64,000 nt of DNA from Microlunatus antarcticus (GTDB taxonomy: Bacteria; Actinomycetota; Actinomycetes; Propionibacteriales; Propionibacteriaceae), in the NCBI RefSeq assembly GCF_014193425.1, contig NZ_JACHZG010000002.1, forward strand, positions 62,001 through 126,000, read 5' to 3'. A program made the position numbers and the translations under genes. Position 1 is the first letter of the stretch, and each line of letters starts with the position of its first letter. The notes below the pieces were generated by a model. That model saw nothing but the letters and a program-made list of their open reading frames with translations. It had not been told where the DNA came from and did no database searches. Below, one piece after another: positions 26,381-34,937 of the stretch.

Positions 26381-27321
26381 GTGTAGCTCCTGCGCTGGTC
26401 CGGCGGCGGGACGGTCGCACCGTGGTACTCCACGTCGATGCCGCCGAGCGGGTAGTCCTTGCGCTGCGGGTGCCCCGGCCAGTCGTCGGGCATCAGGATG
26501 CGCGTCAGAGCGGGATGGCCGTCGAAGACGATCCCGAACATGTCGTACGTCTCCCGCTCGTGCCAGTCCGCGGCCGGGTAGGTCGCGACGATCGAGGGGA
26601 TGTGCGGATCGCCGTCCGGGGCGCTGACCTCGAGGCGGATCCGGCGGTTGTAGGTCATCGACTGCAGGTGGTAGACCGCGTGCAGCTCACGGCCGGAGTC
26701 TGCCGGGTAGTGCACGCCGGACACGCTGCTGCAGAGCTCGAAGCGCAGGTGCGGGTCGTCGCGCAGGTGGCGCGCCAGCGTCGCCAGCTGGCCGCGGACG
26801 ACGTGGAAGGTGATCTCGCCGCGGTGGACGACGACCTTCTCGATGACGTCCGACGTGCTCTTGGCCACGCCGCCGTTCGGGGGTCCAAGGGGGTCGTCCC
26901 CCTTGCTCGTGAAGTGGGCACCCATGCGCTCGTACGCCTCGTCCCACCAGCCGCCGAAGGGCTGCTGGGTCCCGCCCGGGAAGTCGATCGCCCGCGACAA
27001 CCCGCCGTAGCCGGAGGTGTCGCCGGTGCCCTTGACCCCGAACATGCCGTGCTGGACCCGCAGGACCTCCGTCTCCGGCTCCACGGCGACGACGGCCTGC
27101 TCGGTCTCGGCCACGTCCTCGGCGGCGTCCGTCGAGGCGGTGCTGACCGCTGCCCCGGCGCCGGTCTGCGACCCCGCCGCGGTGCCGGCGTCGGGCTTCG
27201 ACTCGCCCTCGGGGACGGCGCCCTTGACGGGGGCGTTCGCGTCGGACTCGCCGGTGACGCGCTCGGCCTGCGCGGCGTCGGACGCGGCCTTCGCGTTGTC
27301 CGCGTTCTGCCCCTCGCTCAC
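26377..27321 (-). CDS. nuoC: NADH-quinone oxidoreductase subunit C with long N-terminal extension
   Basis: 314 residues from GTG 27321, overlapping nuoB by four bases (GTGA). The conserved 30-kDa domain covers about residues 130-314 with [16 protein letters not shown] and [10 protein letters not shown]. In front lies an 80-90-residue segment of low complexity, rich in Ala, Glu, Asp and Ser, that is not part of the core fold. A GTG directly at the overlap supports the start, so the extension seems to be translated. It may be a flexible tether; its role is unknown. Confidence 0.93.
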   Translation of the reverse strand: MSEGQNADNAKAASDAAQAERVTGESDANAPVKGAVPEGESKPDAGTAAGSQTGAGAAVSTASTDAAEDVAETEQAVVAVEPETEVLRVQHGMFGVKGTGDTSGYGGLSRAIDFPGGTQQPFGGWWDEAYERMGAHFTSKGDDPLGPPNGGVAKSTSDVIEKVVVHRGEITFHVVRGQLATLARHLRDDPHLRFELCSSVSGVHYPADSGRELHAVYHLQSMTYNRRIRLEVSAPDGDPHIPSIVATYPAADWHERETYDMFGIVFDGHPALTRILMPDDWPGHPQRKDYPLGGIDVEYHGATVPPPDQRRSYT

Positions 27322-27872
27322 CGGAGCAGGCCCTGGCGCTCGATGCTGGCCGGCCGCTCGAGCGCCAGCTGCTCGGCCTCCTGCGCGGCGAGCGTGGCGT
27401 GGTAGCCGATCGGGGTGTTGCGGACCTTGTCGCGCAGCTTGAACATCGCGTCGATCAGCATCTCCGGCCGCGGCGGGCAGCCGGGCAGGTACATGTCGAC
27501 GGGCACGACGTGGTCGACGCCCTGGACGATCGCGTAGTTGTTGAACATCCCGCCCGTGCTGGCGCACACGCCCATCGCCAGGACCCACTTGGGGTTGGGC
27601 ATCTGGTCGTAGATCTGGCGCAGGACCGGCGCCATCTTCTGGCTCACCCGGCCGGCGACGATCATCAGGTCGGCCTGGCGCGGCGACGCGCGGAAGACCT
27701 CCTGGCCCCAGCGGCCCGAGTCGTAGCGGGGTGCGCCGTACGTCATCATCTCGATCGCGCAGCAGGCCAGGCCGAACGTCGCCGGCCAGAACGAGGCGCT
27801 CCGCATGTAGCCGAAGATGTTCTCGACGCTGGTCAGCAGGACCCCGGTCGGCAGCTGCTCTTCGACACCCAT
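27318..27872 (-). CDS. nuoB: NADH-quinone oxidoreductase subunit B
   Basis: 184 residues from ATG 27872 with an AGGAGAG ribosome binding site. Cluster N2 ligands are all present: the adjacent Cys pair in LACCAIEMM, the Cys in MGVCASTGG and the Cys in PGCPPRPE. N2 is the last iron-sulfur cluster before quinone. It is 52 bases downstream of nuoA. Confidence 0.97.
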   Translation of the reverse strand: MGVEEQLPTGVLLTSVENIFGYMRSASFWPATFGLACCAIEMMTYGAPRYDSGRWGQEVFRASPRQADLMIVAGRVSQKMAPVLRQIYDQMPNPKWVLAMGVCASTGGMFNNYAIVQGVDHVVPVDMYLPGCPPRPEMLIDAMFKLRDKVRNTPIGYHATLAAQEAEQLALERPASIERQGLLR

Positions 27873-27924
27873 GGCTACTTCTCTCCTGATACGGCGGACG
27901 CGGTGATCGTTCTGCGGTGCGCGC

Positions 27925-28284
27925 TCAATCCCATTCGAGGCCTCCGCGGCGGAGCACGTAGAAGTACGCGACGAAGACGGTGACGATGAAGAGCACCATC
28001 TCGACCAGCGCGAAGGTCCCCATGAGGTCGAAGCTCACGGCCCACGGGTAGAGGAAGACGATCTCGATGTCGAAGACGATGAAGAGCATCGCGGTGATGT
28101 AGTACTTCACCGGGAAGCGGCCGCCGCCGACGGGCTGGGGCGTCGGCTCGATGCCGCACTCGTACGAGTCGTACTTGGCCCGGTTGTAGCGCCCGGGGCC
28201 GACCAGGAGGCTCGTGACGACCGTCAAACCCACGAAGCCGGTGGCGATGATCAGCAGGATGACGATGCCCAGGTAGCCGCTCAT
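27925..28284 (-). CDS. nuoA: NADH-quinone oxidoreductase subunit A
   Basis: 119 residues from ATG 28284; a GTG at 28308 would add eight residues but has no ribosome binding site. Three membrane spans. [12 protein letters not shown] is the conserved loop with the redox-accessible Cys near the quinone site, and [24 protein letters not shown] is the family core. First gene of the nuo operon, preceded by a candidate promoter and a Rex-type palindrome. Confidence 0.94.
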   Translation of the reverse strand: MSGYLGIVILLIIATGFVGLTVVTSLLVGPGRYNRAKYDSYECGIEPTPQPVGGGRFPVKYYITAMLFIVFDIEIVFLYPWAVSFDLMGTFALVEMVLFIVTVFVAYFYVLRRGGLEWD

Positions 28285-28380
28285 CGGGTCGCCCCGGGGC
28301 TCGGGCACGGCGCAGCCACGCCAATGAGGGCGGTCAGAACGATCACGTTCTCCTCCTGCGCTGGAGTCTCCTGCGGGCGC

Positions 28381-28398
28381 TCGTGAATTCCTTCACGA
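28381..28398. promoter_or_regulatory. Rex-type operator in the nuoA leader
   Basis: Perfect palindrome TCGTGAA-TTCC-TTCACGA. The Rex redox repressor recognises TTGTGAA-N4-TTCACAA; this site differs only by the symmetric T-to-C/A-to-G pair next to the ends. It lies about 13 bases downstream of the candidate -10 box of the nuo promoter, where a bound repressor would block transcription. Rex senses the NADH/NAD+ ratio and is known to control respiratory genes in streptomycetes. Confidence 0.65.
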
Positions 28399-28411
28399 AG
28401 TCCCGCGGCTC

Positions 28412-28440
28412 ACTGTACGACGCTCGGCGCGAGGAGCGAA
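28412..28440 (-). promoter_or_regulatory. candidate nuo operon promoter
   Basis: Minus-strand TTCGCT (28440-28435), 17 bases, TACAGT (28417-28412). The -10 is good and the -35 weak. It gives a leader of about 120 bases to nuoA that includes the Rex-type palindrome. Confidence 0.45.
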
Positions 28441-28531
28441 CAGCGCCACGACTAGGCCAAACGCGATGAATTACGCAACGTCGGCGCTGCGGAAAGTTCT
28501 GCGGGCCCGGGGCGCAGGTGGGAGCGGCTGG

Positions 28532-28558
28532 CAGAATCGGGGCGTGGGCCGACCGTGA
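28532..28558 (+). promoter_or_regulatory. leaderless start region with a four-codon upstream ORF
   Basis: CAGAAT (28532-28537) is followed six bases later by GTG 28544, the spacing of leaderless starts in this window. That GTG opens a four-codon frame (Met-Gly-Arg-Pro) whose TGA at 28556-28558 overlaps the GTG of the flavoprotein gene (GTGA). This may couple translation of the next gene to a leaderless start. Confidence 0.4.
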
Positions 28559-29790
28559 GCAACCATCCCGACCACGCCGACGTGCTCGTCGTCGGCGCCG
28601 GCCCGGCCGGGTCCGCCGCCGCAGCCTGGGCGGCGCGCCACGGTCTCGACGTGCTGCTGGCCGACGCGGCCGCGTTCCCCCGCGACAAGGCGTGCGGCGA
28701 CGGCCTGACCCCGCGGGCCATGGCCGAGCTGGAGCGCCTCGGCCTGGCGGCCTGGGCGAGCGGACGGGTGACGAACCGGGGCCTGCGGGCCCACGGCTTC
28801 GGTCAGGTCCTCGAGCTGCCCTGGCCCGGCGGCCACCTGCCCGACCACGGCTCGGCCGTGCCGCGGACCGAGCTCGACGACCGCATCCGCCTCGTCGCCG
28901 ACGCGTCCGGCGCCCGGATGCTCCTCGGGGCCCGCGCCGTGGACGTCGTCCGGCACGGCGAGCAGGTGACGGCGGTGCTCTTCGACACCGCGGAGGGCCG
29001 GGTCGAGGTCACCTGCCGCTGGCTGGTCGTCGCCGACGGCGTGCGCTCGCCGCTCGGGCGGATGCTGGGCCGGACCTGGCACCGCGAGACCGCGTACGGG
29101 GTCGCGGCCCGCGGCTACGCCGAGACCGGGCGCGACGACGACTGGATCTCCAGCCACCTCGAGCTCCGCGGCGAGCGGGGCGAACTGCTGTCCGGCTACG
29201 GCTGGATCTTTCCGCTCGGCGGCGGGCGCGTGAACGTCGGCGTGGGCACGCTCGCCACGGCGAAGCGGCCGGCCAACGTCTCGCTCAAGCCGCTCATGCG
29301 CTACTACGCCGACGGCCAGACGGAGCGGTTCGCGCTGACGAGCGAGGTCCGCGACCCCTCGTCGGCCCTGCTGCCGATGGGTGGTGCGGTGAGCGGCGTG
29401 TCCGGGCCGAACTGGCTCCTCATCGGCGACGCCGCCGCCTGCGTCAACCCGCTCAACGGCGAGGGCATCGACTACGGGCTCGAGACCGGCCGCTTCGCCG
29501 CCGACCTGATCGCGAGCGGCGACGAGGCGACGCAGGCCTGGCCCGCGCTGCTGCGCGAGCACTACGGCACGTCGTTCAGCATCGCCCGCCGGCTGGCCGG
29601 CCTCATCACCGTCCCCGGGCTCCTGGGCCGCCTCGGCCCGATCGGGATGCGTTCGCGGACACTGATGACGGTCGCGCTCCGCGTCATGGGCAACCTCGTG
29701 ACCGAGGAGGACCGCGACGTCGTCGCCCGGGCCTGGCGCCTCGCCGGCCGGGCCAGCGTCGCCGTCGAGGGACGCCCGCCCTTCTCCTGA
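28555..29790 (+). CDS. geranylgeranyl reductase family flavoprotein
   Basis: 411 residues from GTG 28555. The FAD Rossmann motif is VLVVGAGPAGSAAAAWAARHG, followed by DKACGDGLTPRAM, the family hallmark, and LLIGDAAACVNPLNGEGIDYGLETG for the FAD pyrophosphate/ribityl site. The family reduces double bonds of polyprenyl chains on lipids or quinones. Placed directly upstream of, and divergent from, nuoA and near the men genes, the likely job is partial saturation of the menaquinone tail, as done by MenJ in mycobacteria. Substrate assignment is inference from context. Confidence 0.85.
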   Translation: MSNHPDHADVLVVGAGPAGSAAAAWAARHGLDVLLADAAAFPRDKACGDGLTPRAMAELERLGLAAWASGRVTNRGLRAHGFGQVLELPWPGGHLPDHGSAVPRTELDDRIRLVADASGARMLLGARAVDVVRHGEQVTAVLFDTAEGRVEVTCRWLVVADGVRSPLGRMLGRTWHRETAYGVAARGYAETGRDDDWISSHLELRGERGELLSGYGWIFPLGGGRVNVGVGTLATAKRPANVSLKPLMRYYADGQTERFALTSEVRDPSSALLPMGGAVSGVSGPNWLLIGDAAACVNPLNGEGIDYGLETGRFAADLIASGDEATQAWPALLREHYGTSFSIARRLAGLITVPGLLGRLGPIGMRSRTLMTVALRVMGNLVTEEDRDVVARAWRLAGRASVAVEGRPPFS

Positions 29791-29840
29791 GCGGTCGCGC
29801 TCCCGCACCCCTCAACCTCCCGCAGCGCTTGCTCCGGCCC

Positions 29841-29862
29841 GACTACTCGTGCGAGAGTAGTC
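29841..29862. promoter_or_regulatory. PadR operator palindrome
   Basis: Perfect inverted repeat GACTACTC-GTGCGA-GAGTAGTC directly before the GTG of the PadR gene. It overlaps the candidate -10 region (GAGAGT at 29853-29858, with TTGCTC at 29829-29834 as -35). Position and symmetry suggest binding by PadR itself to repress its own operon. Confidence 0.7.
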
Positions 29863-29864
29863 GC

Positions 29865-30482
29865 GTGTCCTCCATCCGGCTCTACATCCTCGACGCGCTC
29901 GCGCGCCGGGGTGACATGCACGGCCACCAGCTGCGGCTGCTGGCCGAGGAGGAGCACGTCCACCTCTGGACGGACATCTCGGTCGGCGCCCTCTACGGGG
30001 CGCTGAAGCGGCTCACCACCGAGGGGCTGCTCGCCGAGGTCCGCGTCGAGCGCGAGGGCAGCTATCCCGAGCGGCAGGTCTACGGCATCACCGACGCCGG
30101 TCGGACCGCGCTCGCCGAGCTGCACCGGGAGGGGCTCCATCAGGTCTCGTTCCGCCCCGACCCCTTCGACCTCGCGCTCAGCCGTCCGGACCCCGACCGG
30201 CTCGACGACCTGCCGTCCGCCCTCGAATCCCGGCTGGCCACCCTGCGGGCGCTGCTCGAGGCGACCGAGCGCCAGAACGTGCGGGCCCGCCCGTACCTCT
30301 CGCTCGGCGAGACCCACGCCCTGCTGCACCGCGAGCACCGGCTCCGCGCCGAGATCGCCTGGCACACCGACCTCGTCGCCGCCGTCGGCGACGTCATCGC
30401 GGACGAGAGGGTCCGGACGCTGACGCCCGACCCGCTCCCCACCGCTGCACCCGAAGACCCGAAGGACACCACCGATGACTGA
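29865..30482 (+). CDS. PadR family transcriptional regulator
   Basis: 205 residues from GTG 29865. The N-terminal winged helix-turn-helix (IRLYILDALARRGDMHGHQL through VGALYGALKRLTTEGLL and the Tyr-Pro-ERQVYGIT wing) is characteristic of PadR. The C-terminal part is helical and probably dimerises. PadR repressors commonly control efflux pumps; here the next gene is a drug-type MFS exporter overlapping by eight bases. The likely model is autorepression through the adjacent palindrome, released by an unknown small molecule. Confidence 0.92.
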   Translation: MSSIRLYILDALARRGDMHGHQLRLLAEEEHVHLWTDISVGALYGALKRLTTEGLLAEVRVEREGSYPERQVYGITDAGRTALAELHREGLHQVSFRPDPFDLALSRPDPDRLDDLPSALESRLATLRALLEATERQNVRARPYLSLGETHALLHREHRLRAEIAWHTDLVAAVGDVIADERVRTLTPDPLPTAAPEDPKDTTDD

Positions 30483-32019
30483 TCAGACCGCGACCCCGGT
30501 CGCCGCTCCGCCCGCGCACGGCGGGCCACCCTCCGTCGAGGTCCCCCGCCGCGCCTGGCAGGCGCTGGTCGTGCTGCTCGCGGGCATGTTCATCGCGCTG
30601 CTCGACACGACCATCGTCAACGTCGCGCTCCCGACCATCGAGACCAGCCTCGACGCCTCGGAGTCGACGCTGTCGTGGATCATCTCCGGCTACGCGCTCG
30701 CCTTCGGCCTCGCCCTCATCCCCGCCGGTCGGGTCGGGGACCGGATCGGCCACAAGTGGGTCTTCTTCACCGGCATCGCCCTGTTCACCCTGGCCAGCGC
30801 CGCCTGCGGGCTCGCCCAGTCCGACACGCAGCTCGTCGTGTTCCGCGTGGTCCAGGGCCTGGCCGGCGGCATCTTCGTGCCCGCCGTGACCGCGTTCATC
30901 CAGCTCCTCTTCCCCGGTCGGTCGCGGGGTCAGGCCTTCGCCATCATGGGTGCCGTCATCGGCGTCTCGTCCGCGCTCGGCCCGATCGTCGGCGGCCTGA
31001 TCATCCAGGCCTTCGGCGAGACGAGCGGCTGGCGGCTGGTCTTCGGGGTCAACCTGCCGATCGGCGTGGCCACCCTCGTGGCCGCGGCGCTGCTGCTGCC
31101 GGCCAAGCACCCGGCCGACCCGGCGGGCAAGGCCGGGATCGACTGGGTCGGCCTGCTGCTGCTCACCGCCGGCCTGGTCGCCCTGCTCGTCCCCCTGATC
31201 GAGGGCCAGGACAAGGGCTGGCCGACGTGGACGTACGTCACGCTCGCCGGCGGAGCCGTCCTGCTCGTGGTCTTCGCCCTCTGGGAGATCGCGTACACCC
31301 GCCGCGGCGCGAGCCCGCTGGTCCCGCCGCACCTGTTCAGCCACGCGTCCTTCACCGGCGGCGTGATCCTGGCGCTCGTCTACTTCGCCGCGTTCACCAG
31401 CATCTTCTTCACCCTGTCGATCCTGTGGCAGACCGGCCTCGGGCACAGCGCCCTCGAGTCGGGCGTCGTGTCCATCCCCTTCGCGATCGGCAGCATCATC
31501 GCCTCGTCGCAGAGCAACAAGCTGGCCGAGCGCCTCGGTCGTACGGTCCTCGTGATCGGGGCCGGCCTGCTGAGCGTCGGGCTGATCTGGCTGTGGCTCG
31601 TGCTGCGGTCCAGCAACCCGGCCGGGCTGACCCACTGGGACCTGCTGCCGCCGCTGCTCATCGCGGGCCTCGGCAACGGCGCCTTCATTGCCCCGAACGC
31701 GCAGTTCATCATCGCCACCGTCGACCGCGCCGAGGCCGGCGCGGCGAGCGGTGTGGTCTCCACCGTCCAGCGCGTCGGCAGCGCCGTCGGGATCGCGATC
31801 ATCGGCAGCGTGCTCTTCGGCTCGCTGGTGATCACCGGCCCGGACACGGTCGCCTCGGGCTTCACCACCGCCGCGGGGAACGCGATGGCCGTGAGCGCCG
31901 CGTTCAGCGTGGTCGCCCTGCTGCTCGTCTTCGCGCTGCCGAAGCGCACCGGGGGGCACGGCCCGGCCGCGCCGAAGCGCGCCGCAGTGGCTCAGGACGT
32001 GGCGCAGCCCACCGCCTGA
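30475..32019 (+). CDS. MFS drug exporter, DHA2 (EmrB/QacA) family
   Basis: 514 residues from ATG 30475, inside the end of the PadR gene. Fourteen predicted membrane spans, as in the DHA2 subfamily. Motif D1 is LLDTTIVNVALP in span 1 and motif A is GRVGDRIGHKW after span 2; the motif C-like ALGPIVGGLII marks antiporters. It probably exports a drug or metabolite in exchange for protons. Regulated with PadR in one unit. Substrate unknown. Confidence 0.92.
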   Translation: MTDQTATPVAAPPAHGGPPSVEVPRRAWQALVVLLAGMFIALLDTTIVNVALPTIETSLDASESTLSWIISGYALAFGLALIPAGRVGDRIGHKWVFFTGIALFTLASAACGLAQSDTQLVVFRVVQGLAGGIFVPAVTAFIQLLFPGRSRGQAFAIMGAVIGVSSALGPIVGGLIIQAFGETSGWRLVFGVNLPIGVATLVAAALLLPAKHPADPAGKAGIDWVGLLLLTAGLVALLVPLIEGQDKGWPTWTYVTLAGGAVLLVVFALWEIAYTRRGASPLVPPHLFSHASFTGGVILALVYFAAFTSIFFTLSILWQTGLGHSALESGVVSIPFAIGSIIASSQSNKLAERLGRTVLVIGAGLLSVGLIWLWLVLRSSNPAGLTHWDLLPPLLIAGLGNGAFIAPNAQFIIATVDRAEAGAASGVVSTVQRVGSAVGIAIIGSVLFGSLVITGPDTVASGFTTAAGNAMAVSAAFSVVALLLVFALPKRTGGHGPAAPKRAAVAQDVAQPTA

Positions 32020-32037
32020 CCCGGCCCGACCCGAGAA

Positions 32038-32079
32038 CGGGGAGGTTCTGACCGCGACTACGCGGTCGGAACCTCCCCG
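32038..32079. terminator. bidirectional terminator overlapping the 3' end of the MobA-like gene
   Basis: 19-base arms (32038-32056 and 32061-32079) with one G-U type mismatch and an ACTA loop. It ends the PadR-MFS unit on the plus strand and overlaps the last codons of the convergent gene. Confidence 0.8.
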
Positions 32080-32639
32080 ATCCGGTTCAGGTCCGCGGGG
32101 GTGTCGACGTCGAGCAGGGCACGGGGGTCCAGGACGACCCGGGCGGGTGGCGGGTCCAGCGACGCGAGGAGGCGGCGTACGGAGGCACCCGCTCCGAGGC
32201 TCGGCCCGGCCGCCTCGAGGACGCGACGCGCTCCGGCGGCGGTCCCGGCGAGCTGGAGCGGGAAGACCTGCCCGTCGTCCCCGTGGGCGACCACGAGGTC
32301 CGTCCCGACGAGGGCGTCCAGCAGGACCGGTACGGCCGCGCCCGCCCCCGGGGCGTCGCCCGGGAGGGTGCTCACCGTGTCGGCCCCCGCGACCAGCGCC
32401 GCGGCGAGTCCGGCCACCAGCGCCGCCGCCGGCCCACCGCCGGGTGGGTCCTCGCGGATGGACGAGACCGGCCGCCGGACGACCCGTTCGGGCCCGACGA
32501 CGATCACCGGGAGGCCCGCGGGGACCGAGGCGAGGGTCGCGTCGAGCAGCGTTACGCCGTCGAGGTCGGTGACGAGCTTGTCGCTGCCGAACCGCCGGGA
32601 CTCACCACCGGCCAGGACGACCACCCAGGTCCCGGGCAC
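32058..32639 (-). CDS. MobA-like nucleotidyltransferase
   Basis: 193 residues from GTG 32639, three bases after the menF stop. The N-terminal VVLAGGESRRFGSDKL is the nucleotide-binding LAGGxSxRxGxDK signature of molybdenum cofactor guanylyltransferases and related sugar-nucleotide transferases. PGDAPGAGA replaces the usual metal-binding GDxP region. It may transfer GMP to molybdopterin, but no other molybdenum cofactor genes are in the window, so a different acceptor is possible. Same strand as menF and probably co-transcribed. Confidence 0.75.
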   Translation of the reverse strand: MPGTWVVVLAGGESRRFGSDKLVTDLDGVTLLDATLASVPAGLPVIVVGPERVVRRPVSSIREDPPGGGPAAALVAGLAAALVAGADTVSTLPGDAPGAGAAVPVLLDALVGTDLVVAHGDDGQVFPLQLAGTAAGARRVLEAAGPSLGAGASVRRLLASLDPPPARVVLDPRALLDVDTPADLNRIGEVPTA

Positions 32640-32642
32640 GAA

Positions 32643-33947
32643 TCAGGGCAGCGCGGGGGCGAGCCGAGCCAGGGCGGGCCGGACCAACGCGGAGATCATC
32701 GGCGCGAGCTTGGCCTGCGCCTCCGCCCACTCGGCCTCGGGGTCGGAGCCGGCCACGATGCCGCAGCCGGCGTAGAGCCGGATCCGGCGCCGGTCGGTCT
32801 CGTCGAGGATCCCGCAGCGCAGCGCGATGGCCCACTCCCCCGCGCCCGTGGCATCGGTCCAGCCCACCGGGCCGGCGTAGCGCTCGCGGTCGAGGTGCTC
32901 CAGCGCGGCGATGCGCCCGCGGGCGACGTCGGTGGGGGTCCCGCAGACGGCGGCGCTGGGGTGCAGCGCGGCCGCCAGCCCGAGCGCGGTGACGCCCGGG
33001 GCGACGGCGGCGGTCACGTCGCTGGCCAGGTGCAGGACGTTCGGCAGCTCGAGGACGTACGGGTGCTCGGGGACGTTCAGCGCCGAGCAGAAGGGCTCGA
33101 GCGCCGCGGCCACGGAGGCGACCGCGTACTCGTGCTCCTCGAGGTCCTTGCTCGACCGCGAGAGGGCGTCCGCCCGGGCCAGGTCGGTGCGCCCGTCACC
33201 GGTGCGCTGGATGGTGCCGGCCAGTACGCGCGACGTCGCCAGGCCCGCCTCGAGCCGGATCAGCATCTCCGGCGTCGAGCCGACCAGACCGTCGACGAGG
33301 TAGGTCCAGCACCGGGGGTAGGTCTCGCTGAGCTGCCCCACGAGCCAGCGGGCGTCCAGGTCGGCGTCGGCGACCGCGACGAGGTCACGCGCGAGCACGA
33401 CCTTGTCGAGCAGACCGGCACCGATGTCGCCGACGGCGCGGGAGACCGCGGCGCGCCACTGCTCGGGCGTCAGCGTGCCACCCTCGAAGCGCACGCCTGA
33501 GGGCGGCGGGGGCACGGACCCGGCCACGGGCGCAGGACGGCGCTCGTCCTCCTCCAGACCGATCTGGGTGAGCCAGGCCCGGCCGGCCCGGCGGCCGAGG
33601 ACCGTGCGCGGCACGACCATGCCCGAGGGGACGGCCGTGTTGTCGGGGTCGAAGACGAAGCTGCCGAAGGCGACGAGACCGCTGCCCGGGATCGTCACGT
33701 CGAGGTCGGACTCGACGTCGCTCTGGGCGACGAGCGCGGTCCACCACTCCTCGGCGTCCTGCGGCCCGGCCGCCTTGTGGCGCACGACCTCGCCCCAGGC
33801 GACCATGCCGTCGCCGCCGCGCAGCCAGGCGACCGCGTCGGTCTCGGGCAGCATCGCGACGAGCGGTCCGGGGTCGGGCACCGTGACCGTCCGCACCCGC
33901 AGCCGCGGGGGGACCAGGGTCGCCCCGTCCAGGGGTGGACTGCTCAC
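32643..33947 (-). CDS. menF: isochorismate synthase
   Basis: 434 residues from GTG 33947. The chorismate-binding fold is in the C-terminal two-thirds: KVVLARDLVA, SRVLAGTIQRTG, HPSAAVCGTPTDVA and RYAGPVGWTDATGAGEWAIALR hold the active-site residues of the MST family. The family turns chorismate into isochorismate, the first committed step to menaquinone; salicylate or siderophore roles are possible, but menD, menC and menE lie nearby. TACATT (33959-33954) six bases before the GTG suggests a leaderless transcript. Confidence 0.9.
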   Translation of the reverse strand: MSSPPLDGATLVPPRLRVRTVTVPDPGPLVAMLPETDAVAWLRGGDGMVAWGEVVRHKAAGPQDAEEWWTALVAQSDVESDLDVTIPGSGLVAFGSFVFDPDNTAVPSGMVVPRTVLGRRAGRAWLTQIGLEEDERRPAPVAGSVPPPPSGVRFEGGTLTPEQWRAAVSRAVGDIGAGLLDKVVLARDLVAVADADLDARWLVGQLSETYPRCWTYLVDGLVGSTPEMLIRLEAGLATSRVLAGTIQRTGDGRTDLARADALSRSSKDLEEHEYAVASVAAALEPFCSALNVPEHPYVLELPNVLHLASDVTAAVAPGVTALGLAAALHPSAAVCGTPTDVARGRIAALEHLDRERYAGPVGWTDATGAGEWAIALRCGILDETDRRRIRLYAGCGIVAGSDPEAEWAEAQAKLAPMISALVRPALARLAPALP

Positions 33948-33982
33948 ACCACAAATGTAGGTGGCTCCTAGGGTGGACCGTC

Positions 33983-34039
33983 GTGACGAGAACCCCGCTC
34001 CTGCGTGACTTCCGACGCACCCCCGGGTCGGGCCGGTGA
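33983..34039 (+). CDS. possible 18-residue upstream ORF coupled to the aldolase
   Basis: A TAGGGT -10-like box (33969-33974) lies eight bases before GTG 33983, which opens an 18-codon frame (MTRTPLLRDFRRTPGSGR). Its TGA overlaps the GTG start of the aldolase (GTGA). The aldolase start has no convincing ribosome binding site of its own, so the short frame may deliver ribosomes to it. Whether the peptide itself matters is unknown. Confidence 0.4.
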   Translation: MTRTPLLRDFRRTPGSGR

Positions 34040-34902
34040 CCCTCGTCTCCACGGCCGACCTGCTGGCCGACGCGTACGCCCGCGGGACCGGTCTCGCGGC
34101 CCTCAACGTCATCACCCTCGAGCAGGCCGAGGGGACGGTGCTGGGGGCGGAGCAGGCCGGTCTGCCGGTCGTGCTGCAGGTCAGCCAGAACGCGGCCAAG
34201 TTCCACCTGGACGACCCGGCTCCGCTCGCCGCCGCGCTGCTCGTCCTCGCGAGGACCAGCCAGGTCGACGTGTCGCTGCACCTCGACCACGTGACCCGCG
34301 TCGACCTGCTGCACCGCACGGCCGAGTGCGGCTTCAGCTCGGTGATGTTCGACGCCGGGCCGCTGCCGTACGAGGAGAACGTCGCGGCCACCCGTGACGC
34401 CACGACGTGGGCGCACGAGCACGGCCTGCTGATCGAGGCCGAGCTGGGCTACGTGGGCGGCAAGGCCAGTCAGGTGGAGAGCGCCCACGGCACTGGCGTC
34501 CGCACCGACCCCGACCAGGCCGCCGAGTACGTCGGCGCCACCGGCGTGGACGCGCTCGCGGTCGCCGTCGGCAGCCGCCACGCGATGACCACCGCCGACG
34601 CCGAGCTCGACCTCGACCTGGTCGCCCGGCTGCGCGCCGCCGTCGACGTCCCGCTGGTGCTGCACGGGTCCTCCGGCGTCCCGCAGCCGACGATCGCCGC
34701 CGCGGTGGTCGCCGGGATGACCAAGGTCAACATCGGGACGATCACCACCGTCGCCTTCACGCAGGCGATCCGCCAGCACCTGGCCGACGTGCCGAAGGTG
34801 ACCGACCCGCGGCAGTACCTGACCCCGGCCCGCAAGGCCGTCAGCGCCGTCGTCGCCGAGCTGGTGTCGACCGTCGCCCTCGCGGGCACCCGCTCCTCCT
34901 GA
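34036..34902 (+). CDS. class II ketose-bisphosphate aldolase (GatY/KbaY/Fba-like)
   Basis: 288 residues from GTG 34036. Zinc ligands and active-site pieces of class II aldolases are all visible: HLDHV (first His with the catalytic Asp), EAELGYVGG, AVGSRHAM and LHGSSGVP, plus KVNIGT at the phosphate site. The family cleaves ketose 1,6- or tagatose bisphosphates to dihydroxyacetone phosphate and an aldehyde. The sugar is unknown. The alcohol dehydrogenase gene follows after 35 bases, which suggests a small sugar or polyol pathway rather than central glycolysis. Confidence 0.88.
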   Translation: MTLVSTADLLADAYARGTGLAALNVITLEQAEGTVLGAEQAGLPVVLQVSQNAAKFHLDDPAPLAAALLVLARTSQVDVSLHLDHVTRVDLLHRTAECGFSSVMFDAGPLPYEENVAATRDATTWAHEHGLLIEAELGYVGGKASQVESAHGTGVRTDPDQAAEYVGATGVDALAVAVGSRHAMTTADAELDLDLVARLRAAVDVPLVLHGSSGVPQPTIAAAVVAGMTKVNIGTITTVAFTQAIRQHLADVPKVTDPRQYLTPARKAVSAVVAELVSTVALAGTRSS

Positions 34903-34937
34903 TCCACGACCCCACCAGAAGAGAAGAGGCTCGTCCC

